Source of the DNA: Methylobacterium sp. FF17
Lineage (GTDB): Bacteria > Pseudomonadota > Alphaproteobacteria > Rhizobiales > Beijerinckiaceae
Length of the DNA stretch: 64,000 nt
Reading direction: 5' to 3'
NCBI RefSeq assembly: GCF_025813715.1
Contig: NZ_CP107532.1
Span: 2,480,001 to 2,544,000 of the forward strand
Below the pieces are notes generated by a model, which did not search any database, was not told the DNA's origin, and saw only the letters and a program-made list of their open reading frames with translations. Shown piece by piece: positions 26,625 through 34,825 of the stretch; the first letter of the stretch is position 1; each line of letters opens with the position of its first letter. The translations under genes and the position numbers were made by a program.

Positions 26625-27521
26625 ATGCGCTTCGCTCGTGCCCTCGTGGTCCTGTCGGGCCTGATCACCGTCGCGGGGGCGCTGCCCGCCGCCGCGCAGC
26701 CGGCCCCGGAACAGTCCCGGCAAGGCCGGCCCGCGAACGACGCCGCCAAGGCCCGGCGCGCGCAGGGCGTGTCGCAGCCGATCCAGATCTACGACGCGCG
26801 CTTCGAGAACGGCGACCTGCGCATCTCCGGCAGCGTGCGCAAGGCCGGCACCGTGGTGGTGCTCGACGAGGACATCTCGGTGATCGCCGACAGCCGGGGC
26901 CGCTTCGTCTTCCGCCTGCCCTACGTGCCCACCAACTGCATCGCTCATCTCAAGGCGGGCGAGGACGAGCGCGAGGCGACGGTCGCCAATTGCGGCCCCG
27001 CCGGCCAACCCGGACCGAAGGGCGAACCCGGCCCCACCGGCCCGCAGGGCGTGACGGGTCCGCAGGGTTTGGCGGGCCTGCCCGGCACCCAGGGGCCTCA
27101 GGGCGAGGCTGGCCCGAAAGGTGAGACTGGCTCGAAGGGTGAGGCTGGGCCCAGGGGCGAGCCGGGTCCAAAGGGCGAGCCGGGTCCGAAGGGCGAGGCG
27201 GGCGCCATGGGCCAGCCCGGCGAGCGCGGACCGGCGGGCCCCGCCGGTGCGCCGGGCGCGAAGGGGTCTCCGGGGCAGAAGGGCGAGCCGGGTCAGGCGG
27301 GGCTCGCAGCCAGCGCGCCCGCCGCGCCGTTCCGGGTGGTGCGGCAGGAGACCTGCCCGGCCACGGGCTGCAGCGTGACCTGCGACGGCACCGAGATCCT
27401 GGCCTCCGCCCTCTGCCTCAAGGGCGGCAGCGCCATCGTGACGGCGGCGCCGGACGGGACCTTGAGCGCCGCCTGCCCCAGTGAGAGTCAGGGCCTGGTC
27501 GGCCTCTGCGCCCGGCGCTGA
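26625..27521 (+). CDS. Secreted collagen-like protein
   Basis: A 298-residue protein. The signal peptide ends near AAAQPAP. Residues 50-122 form a small domain ([54 protein letters not shown]) that looks beta-rich. From about 124 to 227 there are around 34 Gly-X-Y triplets rich in Pro, Lys, Glu and Gln, as in [12 protein letters not shown] Cys-containing C-terminal domain of about 65 residues follows ([21 protein letters not shown]). It should trimerise as a triple helix on the cell surface or in the periplasm. It is divergent from imuA. Confidence 0.85.
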   Translation: MRFARALVVLSGLITVAGALPAAAQPAPEQSRQGRPANDAAKARRAQGVSQPIQIYDARFENGDLRISGSVRKAGTVVVLDEDISVIADSRGRFVFRLPYVPTNCIAHLKAGEDEREATVANCGPAGQPGPKGEPGPTGPQGVTGPQGLAGLPGTQGPQGEAGPKGETGSKGEAGPRGEPGPKGEPGPKGEAGAMGQPGERGPAGPAGAPGAKGSPGQKGEPGQAGLAASAPAAPFRVVRQETCPATGCSVTCDGTEILASALCLKGGSAIVTAAPDGTLSAACPSESQGLVGLCARR

Positions 27522-27537
27522 GCGCATCCCCTATCGC

Positions 27538-27577
27538 CGAAGCGGAGGCGTCCGGTGTAAGGACGCGCTCCGCTTCG
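27538..27577. terminator. Long hairpin after collagen-like gene
   Basis: CGAAGCGGAGGCGTCC pairs with GGACGCGCTCCGCTTCG with a single bulged base around a 7-base loop, 16 bases after the stop. There is no T run. It probably marks the transcript end. Confidence 0.55.
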
Positions 27578-27604
27578 CGCCGATCTCGATCCAGCCCCAT
27601 GACG

Positions 27605-27636
27605 TTCTCGTGTTGACCAACCTTCTCGTGTTGACC
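27605..27636. repeat. 14-bp direct repeat, 18-bp period
   Basis: TTCTCGTGTTGACC occurs at 27605-27618 and 27623-27636, a perfect direct repeat 45 bases before the TerB/DnaJ gene. Each copy contains a TTGAC core, so it may be a regulator site or duplicated promoter element. Confidence 0.8.
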
Positions 27637-27680
27637 CGCCCGTGTTTCATGACCGATCCCCGCACCCACGGGAGTTGCCG

Positions 27681-28406
27681 ATGAGCGTGGGAATCTGGGG
27701 CAAGCTCGGGGGCGCCGGCCTCGGCCTGGCCATCGGCGGGCCCCTGGGCGGCCTCGTCGGCGGTGTCGCCGGACATTTCCTGTTGGATCGCGAGGGGGCG
27801 CTGTTCGGCGCCACCCCCCGGGATGTGGTCTTCACCACCGGACTCGTGGCGCTCGCCGCCAAGATGGCGAAATCCGACGGCGTGGTGACGCCGGCCGAGG
27901 TCGAGGCCTTCGCCAAGGTGGTGCAGGTGGATGAGCGGGCGCGGCCCGGCGTGCAGCGCCTGTTCGATCTGGCCAAGGGCACGGCGAACGGCTTCGAGGC
28001 CTATGCCCGGCAACTGGCCACCACCTTCCACGACGAGCCGGCCCTGCTGGAAGACGTGCTCGACGGCCTGTTCCACATCGCCAAGGCGGACGGCGCCATC
28101 CACGAGGCGGAGGAGCGTTATCTCCGCGCGGTGGCCGAGACCTTCGGCTACGACGAGGCCGCCTTCCGGCGCATCGCCGCCCGGCATGTCCGGCTCGCGG
28201 ACGACCCCTACCTCGTACTGGGCCTCGACCCCGACGTGGACGACGCCGCCCTCAAGGCGGCGCACCGTGCCCTGGTGGTGGAGAACCACCCCGACCGCGC
28301 CATCGCCCGCGGCCTGCCGCCGGAGGCGGTGGCCATCGCCACGAGCCGCCTCGCCGCCATCAACGCGGCCTATGACCGGATCAGCGCCGAGCGGGGTCTC
28401 CGATGA
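27681..28406 (+). CDS. TerB-DnaJ (DjlA-like) co-chaperone
   Basis: A 241-residue protein. A Gly-rich hydrophobic stretch at 5-33 (GKLGGAGLGLAIGGPLGGL) may insert in the membrane. A TerB-type helical domain follows at about 50-165, with duplicated A-KMAKSDGVVTPAE and IAKADGAIHEAEE acidic motifs. The C-terminal J domain has DDPYLVLGLD and the essential HPD at VENHPDRA. It should stimulate DnaK ATPase at the membrane. It overlaps the next gene by 4 bases. Confidence 0.88.
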   Translation: MSVGIWGKLGGAGLGLAIGGPLGGLVGGVAGHFLLDREGALFGATPRDVVFTTGLVALAAKMAKSDGVVTPAEVEAFAKVVQVDERARPGVQRLFDLAKGTANGFEAYARQLATTFHDEPALLEDVLDGLFHIAKADGAIHEAEERYLRAVAETFGYDEAAFRRIAARHVRLADDPYLVLGLDPDVDDAALKAAHRALVVENHPDRAIARGLPPEAVAIATSRLAAINAAYDRISAERGLR

Positions 28407-29161
28407 AACCGACGCCCGAGAGCCCCGCCGCCACCAGCGTCCATCCCTCGCCGAATCACGGCGAGCGGCGCGGCGGGCCGGTGGACCTCCTCATCCTGCA
28501 CTATACGGGCATGGAAAGCGCGGCCGCCGCCCTCCAGCGCCTCGCCAATCCGGTGGCGGAGGTCTCGGCCCACTACGTGGTGCTGGAGGACGGGCGCGTC
28601 GTGCAGATGGTGCCGGAGGGCCGCCGGGCCTGGCATGCCGGCCAGGCGTCCTGGGCGGGGATCAGCGACGTCAATTCGCGCTCGCTCGGCGTCGAGATCG
28701 TCAATGGCGGCCATGCGGGCGGCCTGCCGCCCTATCCGGAGCCACAGCTCGCGGCCGTGATCGCCCTGTGCGGCGACCTCGCGAAGCGCTGGAGCCTCGC
28801 CCCGCACCGGGTGCTCGCCCATTCCGACATCGCGCCCGAGCGCAAGGAGGATCCCGGCGAGCACTTTCCCTGGGAGCGGCTCGCCCGCGACGGCATCGGC
28901 CACTGGGTGCCCCCGGCCCCGATCCGGGACGGGCGCTTCTTCGCGCAAGGGGATGCGGGCCCGCCGATCGAGGCACTCCAGGCGATGTTCGCCCTCTACG
29001 GCTACGACCTGCCGGTGACCGGAACCTTCGACGCCCGCATGGCCGCGGTGGTGACGGCGTTCCAGCGCCATTTCCGGCCGGCCCGGGTCGACGGTGTCGC
29101 CGATGCCTCCACCATCACGACCCTGCGGGACCTGATCGCGGCACTACCGCGCCGAGGCTGA
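28403..29161 (+). CDS. N-acetylmuramoyl-L-alanine amidase (AmpD/AmiD type)
   Basis: A 252-residue protein. The amidase 2 domain has the first zinc His in LILHYTGM near 35, SAHYVVLEDGRVVQMVPE, AWHAGQASW, NSRSLGVEIVNGG, and the zinc-binding HSDIAPERKEDPGEHFPW. A C-terminal peptidoglycan-binding helical repeat lies at about 185-250 (EALQAMFALYGYDLPVTGTFDARM). No signal peptide is visible, so it may act on recycled muropeptides in the cytoplasm. Its ATG overlaps the stop of the TerB-DnaJ gene. Confidence 0.9.
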   Translation: MKPTPESPAATSVHPSPNHGERRGGPVDLLILHYTGMESAAAALQRLANPVAEVSAHYVVLEDGRVVQMVPEGRRAWHAGQASWAGISDVNSRSLGVEIVNGGHAGGLPPYPEPQLAAVIALCGDLAKRWSLAPHRVLAHSDIAPERKEDPGEHFPWERLARDGIGHWVPPAPIRDGRFFAQGDAGPPIEALQAMFALYGYDLPVTGTFDARMAAVVTAFQRHFRPARVDGVADASTITTLRDLIAALPRRG

Positions 29162-29195
29162 GAGACCACCCGCACAATCCCAGGGAGACATCCGC

Positions 29196-29918
29196 ATGCC
29201 CCCACGCCGTGTCCCGAGCCTGGGCCTCTTCGGACTCGCGGTCCTCGTTGCCCCGGCGGCCGCGGCGCAACCGGCGGGCACCTGCCAGGGCACACCGGAT
29301 TTCGAACAGCCCGCCGGCCTCGCCACCGTGATCGGCCCCGAGCGAGTCCCCTTCGTAAAGTCCCAGTGGCAGGACAGGACCTGCCCCTCGGTCGCCGCAT
29401 CCTGCCGGGAGGCGGCCTACCTCGTGGCGGGCAACCGGGTGCTGGTGAACGGGACGCTGCGGGATTTCGCCTGCGCCACCTACCAGGGCGCCAAGGGCGC
29501 GACGCGCAGCGGATGGATTGCGCGGGCGGCCCTCAAGGCCGAGCCCGCCGCCGAACCGGGCCTGTCCGACTGGGCCGCAACCTGGGTGAGCGGACCCGAG
29601 CAGACCATCACCATCGTGCCGAAGGGCGACAGCCTCGTCCTCGTGGGCGAGGCGACCTACGGTCTGCAGGATCCGGATCGCGTGCGGCGCGGAGGCGTCC
29701 ATCTCGGACAGTTCCAGGCCACGGCGCGGCCGACGGGCCCGAACCTTGCCTTCACCGAGGGGGAGGACGGTGGCCGGACGCGTCCCTATGGCCTGCCCGA
29801 CGACTTGTCCTGCCAGGTCCGTCTCCGGCTGGTGCCGCCGTTCCTGCAGGCGCAGAGCAACACGGCCTGCGGCGGCATGAACGTCACCTTCTCGGGTCTC
29901 TACCAACGCAAGGACTGA
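29196..29918 (+). CDS. Hypothetical secreted protein
   Basis: A 240-residue protein with a clear signal peptide ending near AAAAQPAG. The mature part has several Cys (TCPSVAASCREAAYL, DFACATYQG, LSCQVRL, TACGGMNV) likely to be disulfide-bonded. A VAGNRVLVNGTLRDFACATYQG segment resembles an SH3-like fold. No named function. It follows the amidase by 34 bases with a GGGAGA site and may share its transcript, pointing to an envelope role. Confidence 0.7.
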   Translation: MPPRRVPSLGLFGLAVLVAPAAAAQPAGTCQGTPDFEQPAGLATVIGPERVPFVKSQWQDRTCPSVAASCREAAYLVAGNRVLVNGTLRDFACATYQGAKGATRSGWIARAALKAEPAAEPGLSDWAATWVSGPEQTITIVPKGDSLVLVGEATYGLQDPDRVRRGGVHLGQFQATARPTGPNLAFTEGEDGGRTRPYGLPDDLSCQVRLRLVPPFLQAQSNTACGGMNVTFSGLYQRKD

Positions 29919-30096
29919 AGCGCGGCGCAGAGACCTCGACGATCGCATGCCCGATCCGATCGATCCCTCCGGGATGGCGGGCCCGGGCTTTCGACGAACG
30001 CCGTGCGGGCCTGCCCGAAACGAGCTCCGGTTCGATCCAGCGGCGCCCGTATCGGACGCGCTCGCTCACGGGCGTGAGGAAGCGCGGATGGATCGC

Positions 30097-31122
30097 TCAA
30101 GCCCGGTGCTGCACGGCCCCGCCGCCATGTCCGTGCGCTTCCTCCGTCACCGCGCCGCGGGTGCGCCACAGGCTGTAGCTGACGCCGGCGATCAGGAAGA
30201 CGACGGTGACGGCCAGCGACACCCACGGCGGCACGTGGACGAGGTCGAAGGTGTCGGCGACCACGATCTTTCCGCCGATGAAGATCAGGATGAACGCCAG
30301 TGCCGTCTTGAGATAGGCGAAGCGGTCCACCATCGCGGCCAGCGCGAAGTAGAGGGCGCGAAGCCCGAGGATCGCGAAGATGTTGGAGGTGTAGACCACG
30401 AAGGTGTCGGTGGTGATGGCGAAGATCGCCGGCACGCTGTCGACGGCGAAGATCACGTCGGCGCCGTTCACGAGGATCAGCGCCAGGGCCAGGGGCGTCA
30501 GCCAGAGGGCGGTCTTGCCGGTCTTCGGGTCGGGCTTGCGCACCACGAAGCGCTGCCCGTGCAGCTCGGGGGTGATGCGCAGGACGCGCTGCAAGAGGCG
30601 CACGGCCCGGTTCTCGCGGATGTCGCCCGGCTCCTCGTCCTTCGAGACCAGCATCTTCACGCCGGCGAAGATGAGGAAGGCCGCGAAGATCGACAGGACC
30701 CAGGCCGCCTGATGCACCAGGGCCGCGCCGAGGCCGATCATCAGGCCGCGCAGCAGCACGGCGGCGAGGATGCCCCAGACCAGCACGCGATGCTGCGAGG
30801 CGCGCGGGATGCCCAGTGAGGTGAGGATGACCGCAATGACGAAGACGTTGTCCATCGACAGCGACTTCTCGACCACGAGGCCGGCGACGTATTCCTGGCC
30901 CGCCTGCGGCCCGAGGTACCACCAGACCCAGCCGCCGAAGATCATCCCGAGGGTGAAGTAGAAGGCGGTGAGGAGAAGACTCTCCTTCACGCCGATCTCG
31001 TGGTTCTTGTCCCGGTGCAGCAGCCCGAGATCGAAAGCCAGCAACCCGGCGACCAGGGCGTGGAACCCGAGCCACATCCACACGGGCTTGCCGAGCCAGT
31101 CGTAATACAGAAAATCGATCAT
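30097..31122 (-). CDS. TerC-family integral membrane protein
   Basis: About 341 residues from MIDFLYYD at 31122, with about nine hydrophobic segments. Family motifs are WLGFHALVAGLLAFDLG near 16, VEKSLSMDNVFVIAVI near 86 and VNGADVIFAVDSVPAIFAI near 200; the acidic residues in the last two are the conserved metal-site candidates. The C-terminus has GHGGG. TerC proteins are linked to tellurite resistance and, in other bacteria, to Mn export. Two in-frame ATGs upstream (31173, 31188) would add an unrelated basic extension that includes a hairpin. Confidence 0.85.
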   Translation of the reverse strand: MIDFLYYDWLGKPVWMWLGFHALVAGLLAFDLGLLHRDKNHEIGVKESLLLTAFYFTLGMIFGGWVWWYLGPQAGQEYVAGLVVEKSLSMDNVFVIAVILTSLGIPRASQHRVLVWGILAAVLLRGLMIGLGAALVHQAAWVLSIFAAFLIFAGVKMLVSKDEEPGDIRENRAVRLLQRVLRITPELHGQRFVVRKPDPKTGKTALWLTPLALALILVNGADVIFAVDSVPAIFAITTDTFVVYTSNIFAILGLRALYFALAAMVDRFAYLKTALAFILIFIGGKIVVADTFDLVHVPPWVSLAVTVVFLIAGVSYSLWRTRGAVTEEAHGHGGGAVQHRA

Positions 31123-31135
31123 GACGCAGGACCGT

Positions 31136-31163
31136 CGATGCTTCTTGAGGAGAGAAAGCATCG
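31136..31163. repeat. Perfect inverted repeat in the terC leader
   Basis: CGATGCTT (31136-31143) and AAGCATCG (31156-31163) form an 8-bp stem with a 12-base loop, 14 bases before the terC start on the minus strand. It could be an operator or an RNA hairpin near the ribosome-binding region. I do not see the other conserved blocks of the yybP-ykoY Mn riboswitch. Confidence 0.7.
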
Positions 31164-31310
31164 GCTCCGACATCACGGAACGCAGCACACAGCGTCCCGC
31201 CAGAGGGGCCCGCAGCCGATGGGGCGCAGTTGGGGCTCGGAACCGGGCGAATCAAGGGCGGAGGGCCGCCACGCTTGACAGGGCCGCTGCGCAACGGCTT
31301 CCCAGGACGC

Positions 31311-32543
31311 ATGACTCACAGCGATTGGAACGGCCCGGCCGTGATCGGCGGCGGACCCGCCGGCCTCGCGGCGGCGGAGGTGCTGGCCCGTGCCGGCCAC
31401 GCCGTCACGCTCTACGAGCGGATGCCGAGCGTCGGGCGCAAGTTCCTCATCGCGGGGCGCGGCGGCCTCAACCTGACCCATTCGGAGCCGCTCCCCGCCT
31501 TCCTGGGGCGCTACCACCCGCAGGGCGGCACGCTGGCGCAGGCCATCGCCGACTTCCCGCCCGAGGCCCTGCGCCGCTGGTGCGACGACCTCGGCGAGCC
31601 CACCTTCGTGGGGTCGAGCGGACGGGTGTTTCCGGAGCGCTTCAAGGCCTCGCCACTGCTGCGGGCCTGGCTGCGGCGCCTCGACGGCCTGGGCGTCCGC
31701 ATCCGCACCCGGCATCGCTTCACCGGCTGGTCGTCGGAGGGCGGCCCTGTCTTCGAGGCACCGGACGGCCCGGTCGCGACCGCGCACCGCCCGGTCCTGC
31801 TGGCGCTGGGTGGCGCGAGCTGGCCCCGCCTCGGCTCCGACGGCGCCTGGGTGCCCCGGCTCGCCGCCGAGGGCATCGCCGTGGCGCCGCTGAAACCCGC
31901 CAATGTCGGGTTCACGGTAGCGTGGTCGACGGTCTTCGCCGAACGCTTCGCCGGGGCGCCCCTGAAACGCATCGCCCTCTCGATCGACGGGGCCTCCGTG
32001 CGGGGCGAGGCCGTCATCAGCGCCGACGGAATCGAGGGTGGCGCAATCTACGCCCTCTCGCGAACCATCCGGGCGGCGACCGAGCGCGGCGCCGCGCGGC
32101 TGTACCTCGACCTGCGCCCGGATGTGAACGAGGCCGCGCTTGTCAAAGCCCTGGGCAACCCGAAGCCGGGGCTGTCCCTGGCCAACCGCCTGCGCAAGGA
32201 CGCGGCCCTGCCGCCGGTCGGCATCGGCCTGCTACGCGAGGCCGCCCATCCGCTCCCCGTCGCGGCCGAGGCGCTGGCGGCGCTGATCAAGGCCGTGCCG
32301 CTTCGGCCCGAGGCCGCGCGCGGGCTCGACCGGGCGATCTCCACGGCGGGCGGCGTCCGCTTCGAGGGCCTCGACGCCCGCTTCATGCTGACGCGCCGGC
32401 GCGGCACCTTCGTGGCCGGCGAGATGCTGGACTGGGAGGCCCCGACCGGAGGCTACCTGCTCCAGGGTGCTTTCGCCTCGGGCCGCGCGGCGGCGGCGGG
32501 CATGCTGGACTGGATGGATCGGAGCGGGGCGCCCGGCCCATGA
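31311..32543 (+). CDS. BaiN/HI0933-like flavoprotein (TIGR03862 type)
   Basis: A 410-residue FAD-binding protein. The N-terminal dinucleotide loop VIGGGPAGLAAAEVLARAGHAVTLYE is at 11-36, followed by SVGRKFLIAGRGGLNLTHSE, a family hallmark. LLALGGASWPRLGSDG lies near 163, and a C-terminal FAD closure is at ISTAGGVRFEGLDARFM and GAFASGRAAA. The substrate is unknown in this family. The ATG at 31311 is chosen at the family N-terminus. Confidence 0.85.
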   Translation: MTHSDWNGPAVIGGGPAGLAAAEVLARAGHAVTLYERMPSVGRKFLIAGRGGLNLTHSEPLPAFLGRYHPQGGTLAQAIADFPPEALRRWCDDLGEPTFVGSSGRVFPERFKASPLLRAWLRRLDGLGVRIRTRHRFTGWSSEGGPVFEAPDGPVATAHRPVLLALGGASWPRLGSDGAWVPRLAAEGIAVAPLKPANVGFTVAWSTVFAERFAGAPLKRIALSIDGASVRGEAVISADGIEGGAIYALSRTIRAATERGAARLYLDLRPDVNEAALVKALGNPKPGLSLANRLRKDAALPPVGIGLLREAAHPLPVAAEALAALIKAVPLRPEAARGLDRAISTAGGVRFEGLDARFMLTRRRGTFVAGEMLDWEAPTGGYLLQGAFASGRAAAAGMLDWMDRSGAPGP

Positions 32544-32561
32544 ACTGAGCCATGAACTAAC

Positions 32562-32597
32562 CCAAAGAAAAGGCTCCCTCTCGGGGGAGAGGAAGCC
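32562..32597 (-). terminator. Rho-independent terminator for the minus-strand lipoprotein gene
   Basis: An 11-bp stem with one mismatch (GGCTCCCTCTC with GAGAGGAAGCC, 32572-32597) closes a 4-base loop. On the minus strand it is followed by TTTTCTTTG, a good U tract. It lies 44 bases after the stop of the small lipoprotein gene and also follows the flavoprotein gene on the other strand. Confidence 0.75.
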
Positions 32598-32640
32598 TCG
32601 TGGTCCGGCGCGGCCGGAAGGGCCGCGCGGGCGCCGGGAC

Positions 32641-32910
32641 TCAGCGGCAGTACACGTCGCCGTAGGCGTCGCGGTAGGTGCCGTAGGGGCAGCGCGGGGC
32701 GGTGGCCGCACCCGCGATGGCGCCGCCGGCTCCACCGATGGCGGCACCCGCAAGAGCTCCGCCGGCGCGGCCGGTGGCGGCTCCACCGATGGCGGCACCC
32801 GCCAGGGCGCCGAGGCCGGCGCCACCGAGGGCACGGTCCTGCGGCGTGTTGCAGGCACCGAGCGAGAGGGCGAGGGCGCCGGCGAGGCTGGCCGCGATGA
32901 GCTTCTTCAT
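32641..32910 (-). CDS. Small glycine-zipper lipoprotein
   Basis: An 89-residue protein from MKKLIAAS at 32910. A lipoprotein signal ends in LSLGAC with the Cys as lipidation site. The next 50 residues are Gly/Ala zipper repeats of the GAGLGALAGAAIGG type, ending with CPYGTYRDAYGDVYC. It resembles the glycine-zipper 2TM outer-membrane lipoproteins. The frame is open much further upstream, but only this start has a lipobox. A U-tailed terminator follows. Confidence 0.8.
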   Translation of the reverse strand: MKKLIAASLAGALALSLGACNTPQDRALGGAGLGALAGAAIGGAATGRAGGALAGAAIGGAGGAIAGAATAPRCPYGTYRDAYGDVYCR

Positions 32911-33129
32911 GGTTCCGAGACTCCCTTGTGCGTTGTGATCCGGCCTTCGGCCGTTCTCTTCGTCGCGCCCGAGCTTAAGCATTCTGCCGCAGAAATGCAC
33001 GCTGAACGGCCAAGGTTCCGCCACACCTTTCCGTTTCCCGCAAAAACCCTCTAGTGGTGCGGGCATCACGGTCCATCGCGGCGGACCGATCGCCGCGAGG
33101 CCTGCCACCCATCCCGACACGAGGAATCC

Positions 33130-33726
33130 ATGCTGCGTGCCACCACCCTCGTCCGCAAGGTCGCCGTCCGGACCGATGCCGTCGTCGACACCGTCGTCCT
33201 CGATCACGCCGCCCGGCAGACCCCGCCGGACCAGCTGACGGGGGAGGGCGGCCTGACCCTCGACCTCGCCCTCGCCAAGGCGGCGGCCCTCGAGGATGGT
33301 GATGCCCTGCGCCTCGAGGATGGCCGCCTCGTCGCGATCCGCGCCGCCGGGGAGCCCCTCCTCGAAGTGCGGGCGGAGAACCCGGCCCGCCTCCTGCGCC
33401 TCGCCTGGCAACTCGGCGGCAGCCACGTTCCGGCCGAGATCGCTTCGGAAGTGCTCTACGTCCCCCGCAGCGCCGCCGAACTCGTGCGCGGGCAGGGCTG
33501 CGCCGCCACCCCCGTCACCCGGGCCTTCAAGCCCGAGCGGGCCGCCCACGACCACAGTCAGTGCGGACACGATCATCACGCCCACGATCATCATGCGCAC
33601 GAACATCACGCCCACGATGATCACACCCACGATCAGCACGCTCACGATCACAGGGCGCACGAGACCCGAGCGCATGGACATGAGCACGGCCATGTCCACG
33701 GTCCGGATTGCAAACACGATCATTGA
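33130..33726 (+). CDS. ureE: Urease accessory nickel chaperone UreE (orphan)
   Basis: A 198-residue protein. The UreE N-terminal domain (LDHAARQTPPDQLTGEGGLTLDLALAKAAALEDGDAL) is followed by the metal-binding domain (VRAENPARLLRLAWQLGGSHVPAEI). It ends with a His/Asp-rich tail of about 60 residues with seven five-residue units such as HDHHA. UreE carries Ni to urease through UreG. No other ure gene is in this window, which is unusual since ureE is usually next to ureF/G or ureC. Confidence 0.88.
   Translation: MLRATTLVRKVAVRTDAVVDTVVLDHAARQTPPDQLTGEGGLTLDLALAKAAALEDGDALRLEDGRLVAIRAAGEPLLEVRAENPARLLRLAWQLGGSHVPAEIASEVLYVPRSAAELVRGQGCAATPVTRAFKPERAAHDHSQCGHDHHAHDHHAHEHHAHDDHTHDQHAHDHRAHETRAHGHEHGHVHGPDCKHDH
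33568..33672 (+). repeat. 15-bp coding repeat in the ureE His tail
   Basis: Seven 15-base units begin with CAC and encode H(D/E)(H/D/Q)(H/R)x pentads. The first two are CACGATCATCACGCC and CACGATCATCATGCG. The last two are degenerate. The repeat builds the nickel-buffering tail, and its length may vary by slippage. Confidence 0.85.
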
Positions 33727-33888
33727 GGCGCGCGAACCCGCCGCGTCCACGCTCCGATCGGGAAGTCCGGCCGCCGCCGCGTGAAGGCGTGGCCGGCCTG
33801 GGCTCCGGGTGAGACGCCTGAGGCGAAGCACCCGCAATTTCGTCTTGATCCGACGTCAAGGACACCGGAACTTCCGGAGAGGCGCCCG

Positions 33889-34683
33889 ATGGCCGTTGCA
33901 GCCGACGAAATCCTGCGAGCCCCGAGCAAGCTCGAAACCTACGCCCACGTCATTCGCGCCCTCGTCCTGCGCGACATGCGCACGCGCTTCGGTGGCTCTC
34001 ACTGGGGTTACGCCGTCCTCGTCCTGTGGCCGGTGGCCCACATCTTCGTCATGGTCGGCGTCATGGCATTTCGCGGCCAGCCGTCGCCGATGGGCGACAG
34101 TCCCCTCCTGTTCGTCGCCACGGGCTGCGTCCCCGCCCTGACCTTCCAGTACATCTCTCGCGAGGTCATGAAGGCGGTCAGCGCGAACAAGCCGCTGCTT
34201 TACTATCCGCAGGTGAAGATCTTCGACGTCATGCTGGCGCGGCTGATCGTGGAGATCGTGAAAGGATTCACGGGTCTCCTGATCGTCATCTGCATTCTCG
34301 CGAGCTTAGGTGTCAATCCGATCCCGGTGGAGCCGTCGATGGCGATCGGCGCTTATTGTTCTGCAATTCTGATCGGGGTCGGCATCGGAGCCGTCAATAT
34401 CGGGATCGTCTCCTTCTTTCCCGGCTGGCAACTGGGCTACGTCATCGTCACCATCTCGGTCTATCTGACCTGTGGCATCTTCTACCTGCCGCATTTGCTG
34501 CCCGATCAGCTCTACGACATTATGAAGTGGAACCCCATGGTCCAGATCGTCGAGTGGACCCGGCTCGCCTACGAGCCCAATCTCGGCGTCGAGGTCGATT
34601 ACATGTATGTCTTGCTGTTCGGCCTGTCGGCGCTCTCCATCGGCTTGCTGATGGAGCGGACCCTGGTGCGGCGCCTGACCTGA
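33889..34683 (+). CDS. ABC-2 type transport permease (KpsM-like), no ATPase nearby
   Basis: A 264-residue protein from MAVAADE at 33889 with GGAGA upstream. It has six hydrophobic segments in the ABC-2 export pattern: VIRALVLRDMRTRFGGSHWGYAV, an amphipathic entry helix typical of polysaccharide export permeases, then FQYISREVMKAVSANKPLLYYPQV and HLLPDQLYDIMKWNPMVQIVEW. These proteins export capsule or O-antigen with an ATP-binding partner, which is absent here. Codons around 34300-34380 are less GC-biased than in neighbours. Confidence 0.82.
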   Translation: MAVAADEILRAPSKLETYAHVIRALVLRDMRTRFGGSHWGYAVLVLWPVAHIFVMVGVMAFRGQPSPMGDSPLLFVATGCVPALTFQYISREVMKAVSANKPLLYYPQVKIFDVMLARLIVEIVKGFTGLLIVICILASLGVNPIPVEPSMAIGAYCSAILIGVGIGAVNIGIVSFFPGWQLGYVIVTISVYLTCGIFYLPHLLPDQLYDIMKWNPMVQIVEWTRLAYEPNLGVEVDYMYVLLFGLSALSIGLLMERTLVRRLT

Positions 34684-34825
34684 ACCGCGTTCCACCGACG
34701 GGTGACGGGTTCGCCGGGACGCGATCGGCGATGGTCCCACCCGTGGTGCCCCCGGACCCTCATCGGGGGAACGGCGCGCGGATTCGATATGCGTTTCCGG
34801 TTAGGGACACGCGTGGACCGGGCTG

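Noticed and set aside
31100..31260. Possible yybP-ykoY manganese riboswitch before terC
   Set aside because: Only one hairpin is seen; the conserved loop blocks of that riboswitch are not visible.
31275..31280. TTGACA as promoter of the flavoprotein gene at 31311
   Set aside because: No -10-like hexamer lies at a suitable distance before the start.
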